DNA from: Vibrio neptunius
GTDB lineage: Bacteria > Pseudomonadota > Gammaproteobacteria > Enterobacterales > Vibrionaceae
DNA: 64,000 nucleotides
Direction of reading: 5' to 3'
Assembly (NCBI GenBank): GCA_019339365.1
Contig: CP079859.1
Span: 1 to 64,000 of the forward strand
Part shown: positions 41,758-53,046 of the stretch, in pieces
Layout: each line of letters opens with the position of its first letter
Numbering within the stretch: the first letter of the stretch is position 1
The notes under the pieces: model-generated
What the model saw: only the letters and a program-made list of their open reading frames with translations
Databases searched by the model: none
What the model was told of the DNA's origin: nothing
Translations under genes and position numbers: made by a program

Positions 41758-42246
41758 TTACCTTATATGCCAGTGTCGTCTTACTCTACGCATCAATAGG
41801 AATAGCCATGGCCAGAGAATACAGTTGATTAATCCGCTCCAAAGTGACAGCAGATTAAACGTTATGTCCTGTATCAAATACTCACCCGAAAAGATCAAGA
41901 CGTCGAGAATCATGGAAAGCACTCCAATCAGCATCGCTTGCTGCCAAAGTGCCATATTGCGTAGGACGAGGAAATTAAGTGCGACGAGGTACACCACAAT
42001 TGACATCATCATACCGCGGATACCTAATGTTGAACCTAGCAGTAAGTCCCACAACAGACCGAGCACCAAAGCTGTGCCAACGTTAACTCGATGAGGTAAT
42101 GCAAGTACCCAGTAACAAATCACCAGAAACAACCAAGACGGTCGCAATACATCCAATACACCAGGCCATGGAATCGTCTGCAGTGTTAAGGCAATTAAAA
42201 ACGAGACGACAATGACCATCTTGCCTTTGAATACACTATTTGCCAT
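41758..42246 (-). CDS. mreD: Rod shape-determining protein MreD
   Basis: MreD is a small polytopic inner-membrane protein of the elongasome that links MreB/MreC with RodA-PBP2. The 162-residue protein is strongly hydrophobic. Its start MANSVFKGKMVIVVSFLIAL is followed by PSWLFLVICYWVLALPHRVN, VLGLLWDLLLGSTLGIRG and a C-terminal LINCILWPWLFLLMRRVRRH. PHRVN...G-x3-G-x2-WD-x2 is typical of MreD. It overlaps mreC by 11 bases. Confidence 0.94.
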   Translation of the reverse strand: MANSVFKGKMVIVVSFLIALTLQTIPWPGVLDVLRPSWLFLVICYWVLALPHRVNVGTALVLGLLWDLLLGSTLGIRGMMMSIVVYLVALNFLVLRNMALWQQAMLIGVLSMILDVLIFSGEYLIQDITFNLLSLWSGLINCILWPWLFLLMRRVRRHWHIR

Positions 42247-43123
42247 TACCTGTTACCTCTTGCATATTGTCCGGTAATGCCTGTTGGATTTTGTTCTGAC
42301 GTGAGTCATTTGGCCAGATCAACAATAGATAGCGTAGACGTTCAAAGTCTACTACGGGTTCCGCTTCAATAGCGGCAAACTCTCGTGCCGTATCACGCAG
42401 CACATCGACGACATGAGCCACAGGATATCCCTCTGGATACACGCCCCCTAACCCAGAAGTCACCAATAAATCACCTTCCTGAATATCTAGGCTAATCGGG
42501 ATGTGATCTAAGTTAATTCGGTCAATTTTGCTATTACCTGACGCAATAACTCGAATATCGTTACGTATCACCTGAACTGGAATTGCGCTCTGGCTATCAG
42601 TCAGTAACAACACTCTGCTATTGTGCGCTGATACAAATGTCACCTGACCAACAATGCCTTTTTCGTTAGCTACGGGTTGACCGACATAAACACCATCTAT
42701 CTGGCCTTTGTCGATGACAACCTGTTGGCGATAGGGGGACGTATCCACTGCCATAACCTCAGTAACGACCTTACGCTCATCCCGCACAAACGAAGAGCCC
42801 AGTAACTTTCGAAGACGCTGGTTTTCTTCACGGTACTGATCCAAAAGCAGCATGTCGTTTTTAAGACGCAAAATTTCGCGTTTAAGCTGGTGATTACTCT
42901 CCATAAAGTCTTTGCGAATGTTGAACCGTTCATAAGCCCCGTCAAACATAGTACGAGGAACATCAGCGAGATACTGAATAGGGGCAACTACGCTGTTGAG
43001 CAAGTAGCGTACCTGTGCAAATGCGCCTAAACGACTATCAGCCAGCATAAGGCTGGCTGATATAATGACTGCGAAAAACAGGCGTAGCTGAAGTGAAGGT
43101 CCTCGGCCAAAAATAGGCTTCAT
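42236..43123 (-). CDS. mreC: Rod shape-determining protein MreC
   Basis: MreC is a bitopic periplasmic scaffold that activates PBP2. After a short cytoplasmic start (MKPIFGRGPSLQLRLFF) comes one membrane helix, then a coiled coil (MESNHQLKREILRLKNDMLL). The two beta-domains carry IDGVYVGQPVANEKGIVGQV and LVTSGLGGVYPEGYPVAHV. Length is 295 residues, shorter than the E. coli 367-residue form, which has a longer tail; this is normal for vibrios as far as I recall. 58 bases separate it from the mreB stop. Confidence 0.95.
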   Translation of the reverse strand: MKPIFGRGPSLQLRLFFAVIISASLMLADSRLGAFAQVRYLLNSVVAPIQYLADVPRTMFDGAYERFNIRKDFMESNHQLKREILRLKNDMLLLDQYREENQRLRKLLGSSFVRDERKVVTEVMAVDTSPYRQQVVIDKGQIDGVYVGQPVANEKGIVGQVTFVSAHNSRVLLLTDSQSAIPVQVIRNDIRVIASGNSKIDRINLDHIPISLDIQEGDLLVTSGLGGVYPEGYPVAHVVDVLRDTAREFAAIEAEPVVDFERLRYLLLIWPNDSRQNKIQQALPDNMQEVTGNGK

Positions 43124-43181
43124 TGAATATGAGTTCCTTAATCGAATCGAAGCAGCCTAGCGATATACTAGGCAAACCCGA

Positions 43182-44310
<1,129 letters not shown>

Positions 44311-44379
44311 CTATAAACATGGACTGAAACCCGCAATTTCTAACAGATTCCTAACGAAAGTCGAAAAATCTCGTTGTCT

Positions 44380-47300
44380 CTAATTCTGCTCGTTCCACCA
44401 AATGACTCGATCACTCCCTCGGTATAGACCAAATTGTGTCAGTCCTGAAGTGACATCATCCAGACTGCCATCGCCATTTTCATCATATTTTAGCCAAGGA
44501 AATAACAAATCCACATTGAGAGAGGTTGTGATCGTTCCAGTGCTACCAGATCCGGGAGGAGTAAACTCTATCCAAGACTCTCCACCGCTGGCTATCGCAG
44601 AAGTAAGCGAAGCATTAACCTCCGGCTGAGTAGGACTACCATTAGTCACAACCGTGTAGTTCCCCGATGTAAATACAAAGTTACCGATCCCCCAAAGCTA
44701 GTGCATGAGTCATCGGTATTGGTGTCAAAGCGATCACTTTGATAATGTTGCAGCTCCAGTCGCTGTCTCACCGTAGCAATCTCAGAGCCATAAGTGTCGT
44801 TGATAACCAATCTTCCCCAGCGTAGGGCCATAGTCCCATCTACATCATCAAAATTAATTCCTTGGCAATTACCTGAGTCATTGGGCTTTAAGCAAACACC
44901 ATCGGAATCCGTCACATCACTCGCAGTTAATACCAATTGAAAGCTAGCAGTAAAAGGATTGATTGGCGTCGTTGCCTTGGTGTAATAAATCATCTCATTT
45001 TCTAGCACCATGGTGCTGCCAGTCGCAGGTGTTCTGGTCACACTGGGTGAAGCCGCAGTGTCGAGAGCCATCGTTAGACTGTTATCCGAGAGGTAGTTAC
45101 GGCTTCCCCAATTATTGCTATATCGCCACCATTCACCGATAACATAGTTACCAACAGGTGAACCATCCACGGCTTTAGGATTTAGTGTCAGTTCAGGGCT
45201 AGTCGAATAACCAAAAGATTGGCCAATGTAGCTAAACTTCGGGGATTGAGAGCAAGCACCCTGCAGCACTGGCGTATTCAAAATATCAGTAGACGTCGTT
45301 GGAAGTTCGAAATACGCAGGAATAAAACGTCCTATATTCCCTGTCGTACCAGCGGTAATACTCTTAGCCGTACTTCCATAAAATGAGCTTGGTGGCGTCA
45401 CAGTAAAACGAAACACACCAACCTCAGAGACCGATTGCGTCACGCTATTGGTACCATTCAAAATAGGAGTATGGCTGTAAGAGGTGGTACTAATACTGCC
45501 TGCGGTGCCTGTTGAGGGCTGCACCAAACTATGACTGATGGTAATGTTGCTATGTTTGTAGTTAGGTGTCACTTGGTTATCCTGATTGTAAGCGGTCACC
45601 TTAAGATTAAAGCTTTCCCCTGCTTTGGCGAAAACACTACAACTGGTATCGGCACTACTACAGACTCCCGAGCCCCCAGACGAATTTTCAGCTGTTATGG
45701 TCAGATATTTAGGGAAACTCACGAAATTCTCTGCACCTCTAAGCTCTAACCCTAATTCATCTCCAGTTCCGACATATTTTGCATTCAACTGTAAATGACC
45801 TGCATCATCATAATTGAGATTGAATTTCGTTTGACCGTTACTATCAAACGCTAAATTATAATTTGTCGCCACTAACTCACTGGTGCCAAGATCCGTATCA
45901 CTTCCCGTCACATCAACAGATACTTTAGGGCTTCCGACCAAATCTGCTCCTGGGTCTAAATACTGATTCCAAAGGGCGACACTCTTTGTCACTCCCCCAA
46001 AGCCGACATCACATTTAGTATTGCTGTCTCCCTGCTTGACAGCACTAAGCGTGACTTCAACGGATTCAGCGGCATACTTGTCTGGCATATCGATAACAAA
46101 ACCGCTATCAGAAAAGACTAAATTACAGTTCTGGTCGCTCCAGCTGCCACTACCAATTTGGCATAAATTAGTAGAGAAAGGACGAGCCGGAGGGTTTGAC
46201 CCCACCACATCTAACTTGATACTGCCTGGAGAATGTTTCCGTATAAAAAAGGTCTCAGAGCCACCAGTAATGGTTTGGGTTATTCCCCCTTCCCAGCCTC
46301 CTCCTCCAGGAACGACGGAGGGAGATAAGGTAATGCTGACAGGGTCAGTGTATAACTCCGTACAGCTTTCATTTTTACATGCCTTAATGGTGACTTGTGA
46401 TTTGTTGCATGTAATGCCTTGCCCAGTGTGGGTAATACGAAAATGATCGATTTGCTCTTCTATGGGGCGTGATTTAAACGCACAAACTTGGAAGTTATCA
46501 ATCTCGTGGATATTGGTCACACTGCCTGTCGAGCCAGTAATAGAGAGTAAGAAATCATCCGGTACCGCTGCCTGATTATATTGACTATCTAAAACATTAA
46601 TTGGCCCGACAATGGATTGCCAGCTACCGCTCCCTATCTTACGTGATATCTCTACCTGCGATTCATTGGTGATCCGTGAATCCACCACAATTTTATAACG
46701 ATGTACCGCCCCAGAATTATTGTTATCCACGGTTGGCGACAAACAGTCACCATTCTGATTCGTTTGGCCATTGTTACATGCACCCGCTAAATAACGATAA
46801 CCCGTTTCACCGACACCAGAGCCACGCATCGCAACAGATTGACGTCGCCTTCCTGGTTCACTGCCTTGGCCACCTTCATTGGAGAAGTTACCATATTCAT
46901 CAATCCCCACGCCGAGCCATCCACCAGCAAACCCCGGCTCATTGGGTTTAAAACCATAACCTAGAGGGCCACCAAACGCGCCTGCTCTCGGCGTAACTAG
47001 TGCATCGGAAAGCACAACACCAATACCATCCGCGCCGGAACCATTATAGGCAAAATGATCAAACTCTATTTCAACCAAGTTATCCTTAGCAGGGAATAGA
47101 CGCTGATAAGTCGACGACGTCGCTTGATCTTGCACCGCTTGAGTAAAACGCAATCGACTGCTGATCACACCTGGCATGAAAGAACCACTGCTGGTCGACG
47201 TCACCCAGAGATTAGATAGTGAGCCTGAATTGAAATCATCACTAAAACACTCCAAAGGAACGCTTGATGTGTCACACATACCGATAAGATTAGCGCTTTC

Positions 47301-47858
47301 TATCGCATCGGGCTCAACCGTTACCGTGCTGTTACCCGTTGTGACTAGCGCGCCTCCAGCAGCAAGAGCCCCTGATATTTGTGCATTACCCGCGACCTGA
47401 ACGCTTCCCGCGACATACAAAATGCCATTGATTTTGTTCTGACCAGCAAGCTGCAAGCTACCTGCCACATAAATAAACAAATCTTCCGGATCACCATCAA
47501 GGTTTAACTCAGCATTCGTTAGTTGGAGAGAATCAAAATACAAACGAGTCGTTGAACCATTGGTGCTGAGTTCAACGCTATTTTGAAATCGACCAGAGTT
47601 ATAACTGTAATCGCCAGGTGTAAAGTCACTCGTTCTTAATGTAAAGCCTTGCCAACAAAGATTACTTCCTCCAAAGCGGAAACAGTCAAGATTACCAAGC
47701 TTATTATTAATAACGTCCGATGGTGGAACTAAGCCATTACCGGAATGATTTCCAGAGGGAGGATCAGTAAAGATGTCTGTACATTGAGGTACAGCATAAG
47801 CGTAAAATGGTATCATTAGACCAATCACGAAAAAAACAATGTTCCTCATCATTTTCAT
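44380..47858 (-). CDS. mshQ: MSHA biogenesis protein MshQ (one frameshift)
   Basis: MshQ is the large last gene product of the pilin operon, a secreted or surface protein of uncertain role (perhaps a tip adhesin). It starts MKMMRNIVFFVIGLMIPFYA, a signal peptide ending at AYA. Near residues 205-470 is a lectin/LamG-like region (CFSDDFNSGSLSNLW, DGIGVVLSDALVTPRAGAFG). Long Ser/Thr-rich beta regions and cysteine pairs follow, with a C-terminal part of the DUF6701 type (YWRYSNNWG-like WWRYSNNWGSRNYL). An indel near 44690 moves the last ~95 residues to another frame, ending GSDRVIWWNEQN. Restored length is about 1160 residues. Confidence 0.9.
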
Positions 47859-48277
47859 TGCCTGACTCCTACCTCAATGACTCTTTGCAGTTGCCACCCT
47901 CCCACTTGGCACAATCCTGTTGAAACCAATTGAAAGACCTCAACATTATTATCCAGCGTTCCCAAAGAGGTACATGTCACCGAGGCCGAGCACTGAGATA
48001 AACCAGCCCCCGAAAAACGAATCGTTTGCGCGGCCCCGACCTGACAGCTACCGTCAGTAACGGTCTGATAAAAACGGCTAATTTCTATCTGTGCCGCAGA
48101 GCGTGCCGCCATTTCTGCTCTGGTTCCAATAACTGATGCAATCAGTTGATCACTACTACGCTCTTGATTTCGATTGGCGATGGCCGCCACAAACCCCACC
48201 ACTACAACAATGATGAAGATCACCAGAAGCAGCCCACTCCCGTTTTGACTACGGCGTGTTGTAGATAAGTGCATCAT
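47855..48277 (-). CDS. mshP: MSHA biogenesis protein MshP
   Basis: The N-terminus MHLSTTRRSQNGSGLLLVIFI followed by a ~20-residue hydrophobic stretch resembles a type IV prepilin-like or PilX-like minor component, although the residue after glycine is Ser rather than Phe. The start is taken at ATG 48277 (7 bases after AAGG), overlapping the mshO end by 29 bases. A start at 48274 is possible. The mature part has two or three cysteines (DGSCQVGAAQ, QCSASVTCTSLG). Length about 140 residues. It overlaps mshQ by 4 bases (ATGA). Confidence 0.85.
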   Translation of the reverse strand: MMHLSTTRRSQNGSGLLLVIFIIVVVVGFVAAIANRNQERSSDQLIASVIGTRAEMAARSAAQIEISRFYQTVTDGSCQVGAAQTIRFSGAGLSQCSASVTCTSLGTLDNNVEVFQLVSTGLCQVGGWQLQRVIEVGVRQ

Positions 48278-49025
48278 GATCAAACCTTATTTGTTCTCCA
48301 TTATCAGAAAACGTAAGCTCCATCTTCACCAAACCGTTGCGTTGCAGTTGAGGTGAAGCAACAACAAAATTCACTGCAGCGAGATTCCCCGCGATCCTAA
48401 CCCCCTGACCAAGCAATGCAGGATCTAACGTCGCTCTATCTAGAGCATAGTTGGAATACCTCAATAGCTCAGTGCCAACCAAGCAAAATGCGACGGGATC
48501 ACGGTAGAAATACAAACGATCCGCAGGGCTCAATGTAGTAAAACCTGCACTGACCGTTAAATTGACATTCACCATGGAAGTCATCGCTCCACTGGCACTA
48601 AAATCAACATCTGTACTCACTTGGGCAATTTGGCCAACACCACTAATATTCTGCCTCAGCTCTGCCGCGTCTGTTGGGTACACCACAACACGTTCCCCGG
48701 CACTGATACTTTTCACAACAGGGAGCACTCGAATGGAGGCTGACGTAGCCGCAACGGTGGGTAGATCCATGTATATAGCACTGTTTGTGATCGGCAAAAT
48801 TTCAATGCAGTTATTCGCGACCACGACACTGTTGGGAATGGCTTCTCTAATCTCTCGACGTAGCCTTTCAGTAGCAAAGCGCCCTTGCTGAATCAAAGCT
48901 TCACGATTAGATGAGTCTGAGTAAAGTACCAATGATTGACGCACCACTTCACCGACAAACAGCCCAACAATGCCTAACAAAGTGATGGAAATAACCATTT
49001 CAATCAGAGTAAAACCGCGCATCAA
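48249..49025 (-). CDS. mshO: MSHA minor pilin MshO
   Basis: A prepilin with the cleavage motif MMRGFTLIEMVISITLLGIV (cut after Gly, methylated Phe) and PilW-like length of 258 residues, the longest minor pilin in the cluster. The helix continues FVGEVVRQSLVLYSDSSNRE, then RFATERLRREIREAIPNS, typical of PilW/MshO. Two cysteines (NNCIEILP, VAFCLVGTELL) could form the C-terminal disulfide. It overlaps mshD by 4 bases. Confidence 0.9.
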   Translation of the reverse strand: MMRGFTLIEMVISITLLGIVGLFVGEVVRQSLVLYSDSSNREALIQQGRFATERLRREIREAIPNSVVVANNCIEILPITNSAIYMDLPTVAATSASIRVLPVVKSISAGERVVVYPTDAAELRQNISGVGQIAQVSTDVDFSASGAMTSMVNVNLTVSAGFTTLSPADRLYFYRDPVAFCLVGTELLRYSNYALDRATLDPALLGQGVRIAGNLAAVNFVVASPQLQRNGLVKMELTFSDNGEQIRFDHDALIYNTP

Positions 49026-49587
49026 AAATTCCCTTTTGTCGCTGAAAATGGATAAGTGTTCCCCTGACGATCAGTAATGGTAACGGTAATTCGCTTATAA
49101 TGTGTCCTGGTGAGAGATTCTACGCCTTGCATGGTGCCACCGATATCCTGCTCATAGAAGACAATAATGGCGACGTTATAACCTTGATACTCGCCACTAA
49201 TATCAACACCCAGCACATCTTGAACGGCACCGTTCAGGCCATCAAAGTCGTCGACATCATTGTATAAGGTTTTATTTGTCTCCCCGAATCGGGACCAAGG
49301 GCGGTAGCATCTGTACATAAATCTCGGTCGATAGTCGCAACGAGAACACATTCGGGTAAACCACCATTTGGCCCAGAATTGTGATCAAAATTACGGCCCA
49401 ACACCTCATCCAACACCGCGCGGCCTAACTCCGCCGCTTTCACCGATGAAACCTGCTCAGCACTTTGTTTACCTTTAGGAAACAGCGCAATCGATACACC
49501 ACTGATCGCGATGCCCATAATCACGATAACGATCACCATTTCCAATAACGAAAAACCGTTATGTCTAGCAGCTTGTCGGGTTCGCAA
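49022..49587 (-). CDS. mshD: MSHA minor pilin MshD (one frameshift)
   Basis: A prepilin with leader MRTRQAARHNGFSLLEMVIVI (cleavage after Gly). An indel near 49285 separates it into two frames. Restored, it reads ...TALGPDSGETNKTLYNDVDD... to YKRITVTITDRQGNTYPFSA...GNF. Length about 188 residues. Two cysteines lie in LPECVLVATIDRDLC. The ATG overlaps the mshC end by 23 bases and its stop overlaps mshO. Confidence 0.9.
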
Positions 49588-50056
49588 AAATCCCCCCTTC
49601 TGAATTAATACAAATAAATCGACGAGTACCAGACTGCCCTTGAATAGTAATGGTGCAAGAAGCTGAAGAACACTGAGATGGACGTCCTAGACTGTCAAAA
49701 TCAATAAAGTTACCTGAGCTGATTGTTAATGACACACCATCTTCGTTAGCGTCAACAAAACTACTGTCGCTGGTGTCAGTAGGAAACGTCGTTGTACATG
49801 CACCAGACACGATGGATGCCGCCATATCAATCGCTTGATTTCCATTGACAATCCAACGCCCGCATAAACTACTGCGATTCATCGCTCTCAGCTGAGTTAA
49901 GCGCAGTGACGATAAAACGGCTTCTTCCATTAATTGTGCATCAAAACTGCTTTTGCCCACGTAACGACTAGCAGCATAGACTGAAACCACAGCAAGCAAC
50001 ACAATAACTATAATAAGCTCAATTAACGTAAAGCCTCGACAAGGCTTAGCATTCAT
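49565..50056 (-). CDS. mshC: MSHA minor pilin MshC
   Basis: A prepilin starting MNAKPCRGFTLIELIIVIVL, cleavage after Gly, with the conserved Glu5 (TLIE). It continues SRYVGKSSFDAQLMEEAVLS. The globular part has four cysteines, including SQCSSASCTI-like QCSSASCTITIQG and a C-terminal NPTSC. Length 163 residues. In V. cholerae mshC is essential for piliation, although the product is a minor pilin. It is the first gene after the mshA terminator. Confidence 0.92.
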   Translation of the reverse strand: MNAKPCRGFTLIELIIVIVLLAVVSVYAASRYVGKSSFDAQLMEEAVLSSLRLTQLRAMNRSSLCGRWIVNGNQAIDMAASIVSGACTTTFPTDTSDSSFVDANEDGVSLTISSGNFIDFDSLGRPSQCSSASCTITIQGQSGTRRFICINSEGGIFANPTSC

Positions 50057-50165
50057 AAATTACCTAAGTAGTTAATTTCTTGTTTGATTATAAATTAGAA
50101 AAACCATTAATGAGGGTGTTCTAGGTAGGTTTTGAGAGGAAATGAGAAATTAATCAGATGTCTAA

Positions 50166-50198
50166 GAAAAGAAAGGCCAGCGTTGCTGGCCTTTCTTT
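50166..50198 (-). terminator. Terminator/attenuator after mshA
   Basis: On the minus strand AAAGAAAGGCCAGC-AAC-GCTGGCCTTTCTTTT, a perfect GC-rich stem 5 bases after the mshA stop with a T-rich tail. It should end most transcripts after the major pilin gene and lower mshCDOPQ expression relative to mshA. Confidence 0.88.
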
Positions 50199-50203
50199 AA
50201 TAA

Positions 50204-50665
50204 TTAGTTACAACCACCTGTAGCTACGGTTGTCGAAGCCGCACTCGCAACAGCAGTCCCTGTGGCCTGCGTGTAAGTAACAGCACATGTTGCATCGGTA
50301 GAGCCACTGAAGCCATAGGTAATACTAGTATTTGCAACACTTGTCACAACGCTCCAATCACTATCAAGGCCGACAACTGCCGCTCCGATACCACCAGTTG
50401 TCGCCAGCGGGTAACCATAAATTGTCAAAACGCCTTCCACTGCGGTCCCAGCAGCGGCGCTCGCCGTTTCTCGGCCATCAATAACAGCTTTGCCATACAC
50501 AATGCCAGCAGCACCATCAATAGCACCTTTAAGGCCTTGTAAAGATGCTTCTCGTGCATCTCCTTGTAGGTTAAGAAAACGAGGTGCTGCAGTGACTGCC
50601 AGAATACCGAGAATAACAATCACCACCACCAATTCGATTAGGGTGAAACCGCCTTGTTTTTTCAT
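50204..50665 (-). CDS. mshA: MSHA major pilin MshA
   Basis: The main subunit of the mannose-sensitive haemagglutinin pilus. Prepilin [20 protein letters not shown]: cleavage after Gly6, N-methyl-Phe1, Glu5. A hydrophobic helix runs to about residue 30, then [20 protein letters not shown]. The C-terminal part is rich in Gly, Ala, Thr and Val, with two cysteines (DATCAVTY and the end TGGCN) that can make the D-region disulfide. Length 153 residues, intact. AGAGATAGAGA precedes the ATG. The mature C-terminal half is expected to vary between strains. Confidence 0.95.
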   Translation of the reverse strand: MKKQGGFTLIELVVVIVILGILAVTAAPRFLNLQGDAREASLQGLKGAIDGAAGIVYGKAVIDGRETASAAAGTAVEGVLTIYGYPLATTGGIGAAVVGLDSDWSVVTSVANTSITYGFSGSTDATCAVTYTQATGTAVASAASTTVATGGCN

Positions 50666-50698
50666 AGTCTCTATCTCTCTATCTAAAGATCCGCAGTT

Positions 50699-51274
50699 TT
50701 ACTGCAATGTCACGGTCACACGACCAGTTTTAATCTCATAAACAAACTGATGACCCGAGCTACCTTCTTTCTGAATATAGGTACAAGTATCGTTTGAATC
50801 ATCAGCTTGTGCTGAATACTTTACATTAGAATTCGTATTCGAGTTTGTAACAGTGTCCACCTTAGGTGGGTTTTGAAGCAAACTTTCCATTAAATCTATA
50901 CACATCTGATCCGTAAGGCTGGTTGGAAAACTGACATTGTCTGTGTTCAAACCGTAAGGGTAACCATCGCGAAACCCCGTATCCGCATTGCTGCTATTTT
51001 TCGAGCGAGTCAGCCAGAAATCGACACCGTCATAATCAACCCGGTTGTACGATTCTGAGCTTATTGTCAACGATGGACGAGCCTCCGCTTCCCATTGAGC
51101 GCGAGCTGAAAGCACTCCAGTCGCAAAACCACCGGCAACCCCCTCTACGCTGGCTTTCTTTGCTTCGTCAGTCACATCTAAAAAGCGAGGTAAAGCGGCC
51201 ACCGCCAGTAACCCGACAACGACAATGACAACGACAAGCTCAACTAACGAAAAACCAAACTGCCTATTATGCAT
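50699..51274 (-). CDS. mshB: MSHA minor pilin MshB
   Basis: A prepilin with MHNRQFGFSLVELVVVIVVV, cleavage after Gly7, Glu5 in FSLVE. PRFLDVTDEAKKASVEGVAG follows, which matches MshA's [16 protein letters not shown] and suggests that both come from a duplication. Residues ~50-191 are the globular part with two Cys (DQMCIDLME and DTCTYIQK). Length 191 residues. It is the first gene of the structural operon mshBACDOPQ, preceded by a 77-base spacer with a perfect TATAAT. Confidence 0.92.
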   Translation of the reverse strand: MHNRQFGFSLVELVVVIVVVGLLAVAALPRFLDVTDEAKKASVEGVAGGFATGVLSARAQWEAEARPSLTISSESYNRVDYDGVDFWLTRSKNSSNADTGFRDGYPYGLNTDNVSFPTSLTDQMCIDLMESLLQNPPKVDTVTNSNTNSNVKYSAQADDSNDTCTYIQKEGSSGHQFVYEIKTGRVTVTLQ

Positions 51275-51303
51275 AATTACAAACTCGCTATTTAGTACAA
51301 CGT

Positions 51304-51331
51304 ATTATACGAGATATCTACGATATAACCA
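51304..51331 (-). promoter_or_regulatory. Promoter of the pilin operon mshBACDOPQ
   Basis: On the minus strand TATAAT occupies 51309-51304, with a poor -35 (TGGTTA) 16 bases upstream. It lies between mshF and mshB, where V. cholerae also has a second msh promoter. A weak -35 often means that an activator is used. Confidence 0.55.
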
Positions 51332-51351
51332 TCACAAATATGTCAATAAAA

Positions 51352-51813
51352 TCAAGTTGATGAAAAGCCGACACTCACAGTAAACGTATTGTCCACCAGT
51401 TGTATATGAATCGATTTACCCTGAGTATAAATATAGTCACATTGGTAATTATTTAATTCAGAGCGATTAACCACCTTGAGTGGTATTGAATCCAAAATGC
51501 TCAACTTCGGGTATAATAGTGAAAGCCAAGACATACACTGCTTATTCTTTTCAGATATTTTTGGCAATACCCAACCTGTCTCAGAAAATACCAAGCTTTG
51601 ATTTTCCACAATCAAGCGTTCTCGCTGCCCTTTCAACATCCATTGCTGTTTATAATAGCTCGCTCTTTCTATTATCCGCTTACTGGCCAGTAAAAAAGCA
51701 GCGTCATCAACATCCTGCTCTAATTTTTCCAGCACCAAAACAAAGCTGAGCAATAAAATAATAATAGTCGACAACCAGACGACTAACCTTGAGCGTTGTA
51801 TGCCACCCGCCAT
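51352..51813 (-). CDS. mshF: MSHA biogenesis protein MshF
   Basis: This is a 153-residue protein with one N-terminal membrane helix (LVVWLSTIIILLLSFVLVLE) and a periplasmic domain (RIIERASYYKQQWMLKGQRE...LVDNTFTVSVGFSST). It has two cysteines (NKQCMSWLS, NNYQCDYIY). It is identified mainly by position between mshG and mshB. No biochemical function is known. Start at 51813 gives 1-base spacing to mshG. Confidence 0.82.
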   Translation of the reverse strand: MAGGIQRSRLVVWLSTIIILLLSFVLVLEKLEQDVDDAAFLLASKRIIERASYYKQQWMLKGQRERLIVENQSLVFSETGWVLPKISEKNKQCMSWLSLLYPKLSILDSIPLKVVNRSELNNYQCDYIYTQGKSIHIQLVDNTFTVSVGFSST

Positions 51814-51814
51814 A

Positions 51815-53038
51815 TTAACCTTGAATAGCGTCTAGCATGCCCCACATTGGCAGGAATATGCCCAGTGCAAGAATTAATACCATACCTGCTACTACGACTA
51901 ATAATATAGGCTCTATTCTGGCTGTCAGCGTTTTCAAGTCATAGTCCACTTCACGATCATAAAAATCCGCTGCTTCAAGCAAAAGCTCATCAATTCGTCC
52001 GGTTTCTTCTCCAACGGATAGCATCTGCAGCACCAACGGCGTAAACACCTGACTATTACTCGCTGTGGTTGAGATAGTTCCCCCTGCTTCAATGGACGAC
52101 TTCATCTCTAAAAGACGGTTTTCTAAATATTTGTTTTCTAAAGCTTCTGCAGAGAGTGCCAGTGACTGGTTCAGAGGAACCCCCGCTTTGAGCATCAGTG
52201 CAAAAGTACGAGAAAATCGTGATAGCTGAGCACGATTCACTAAATCGCCAATGATTGGCATGCGTAAGCGAAATTTGTCCCACTTTTCCTCGCCAGTTGC
52301 CGTTCTTACCCATGCCTTAAAAGCAAATATCAGACTGACAATCCCCGCCAGCATAAAGGCCCAATAGTTGACAAAGAAGTCAGATGTCGCGATCAGAATT
52401 CGGGTGGGCAGGGGCAGATCAACGCCAAAGCGAGCAAACATACTGGTAAACTGTGGAATCACCTTAACATTGAGAACAAACAGCGCAACGAGAATAAAAC
52501 TGATCACAAACGTCGGATAACGCATCGCTGTTTTAATACGTTTACGTGTTTCCACCTCCTGCTCATAATAATTAGCCAGCTGCATAAGGGCCTGATCCAG
52601 TCGGCCTGTGTTTTCGCCAACATTGATCATGGAAACAAACAACGGACTAAACACTTTAGAATGCATTTGCATGGATGCCGACAAGCTGCGTCCATTGGTC
52701 AGCTCTTGCGTCACTTCTTCTAGTGCCTGTTTCAACTGCTTATTGGCGCTGTTTTGGGTTAACCCCTTCATTGAACGTAATAAAGGGACCCCCGCCTTCG
52801 TCAAGCTATAGAGTTGACGACAAAAAATAACCAGCACTTCGAGAGGAACCGACGGCTTAAATAGAGCTCCGAAATCCGCGCTAAACGCACTCCCACCACT
52901 TCTACCTAGTGTGATAGCCGTAGGAATTACGCCTTTGTTGATCAAAGACTCTGCAGCCGCTTCTTCATTTGGGGCTTCTACCTGCCCAGTCGCGGCTGTA
53001 CCGTCTATGTTGCGTCCCTGATAACTAAATACTGGCAT
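51815..53038 (-). CDS. mshG: MSHA inner-membrane platform protein MshG
   Basis: PilC/GspF homologue that anchors the motor ATPase. It has two repeated cytoplasmic domains. The first has VIFCRQLYSLTKAGVPLLRS and the second AQLSRFSRTFALMLKAGVPL. Hydrophobic stretches are FVISFILVALFVLNVKVIPQ, FFVNYWAFMLAGIVSLIFAF and the last LLVVVAGMVLILALGIFLPM. Length 407 residues, intact. It begins 8 bases after mshE. Confidence 0.94.
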   Translation of the reverse strand: MPVFSYQGRNIDGTAATGQVEAPNEEAAAESLINKGVIPTAITLGRSGGSAFSADFGALFKPSVPLEVLVIFCRQLYSLTKAGVPLLRSMKGLTQNSANKQLKQALEEVTQELTNGRSLSASMQMHSKVFSPLFVSMINVGENTGRLDQALMQLANYYEQEVETRKRIKTAMRYPTFVISFILVALFVLNVKVIPQFTSMFARFGVDLPLPTRILIATSDFFVNYWAFMLAGIVSLIFAFKAWVRTATGEEKWDKFRLRMPIIGDLVNRAQLSRFSRTFALMLKAGVPLNQSLALSAEALENKYLENRLLEMKSSIEAGGTISTTASNSQVFTPLVLQMLSVGEETGRIDELLLEAADFYDREVDYDLKTLTARIEPILLVVVAGMVLILALGIFLPMWGMLDAIQG

Positions 53039-53046
53039 GGCTCATC

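Noticed and set aside
46676..46951. 91-codon frame antisense to mshQ, rich in His, Pro and Gln
   Set aside because: It is a shadow of the Gly/Asn/Trp-rich mshQ frame and has no independent start signals.
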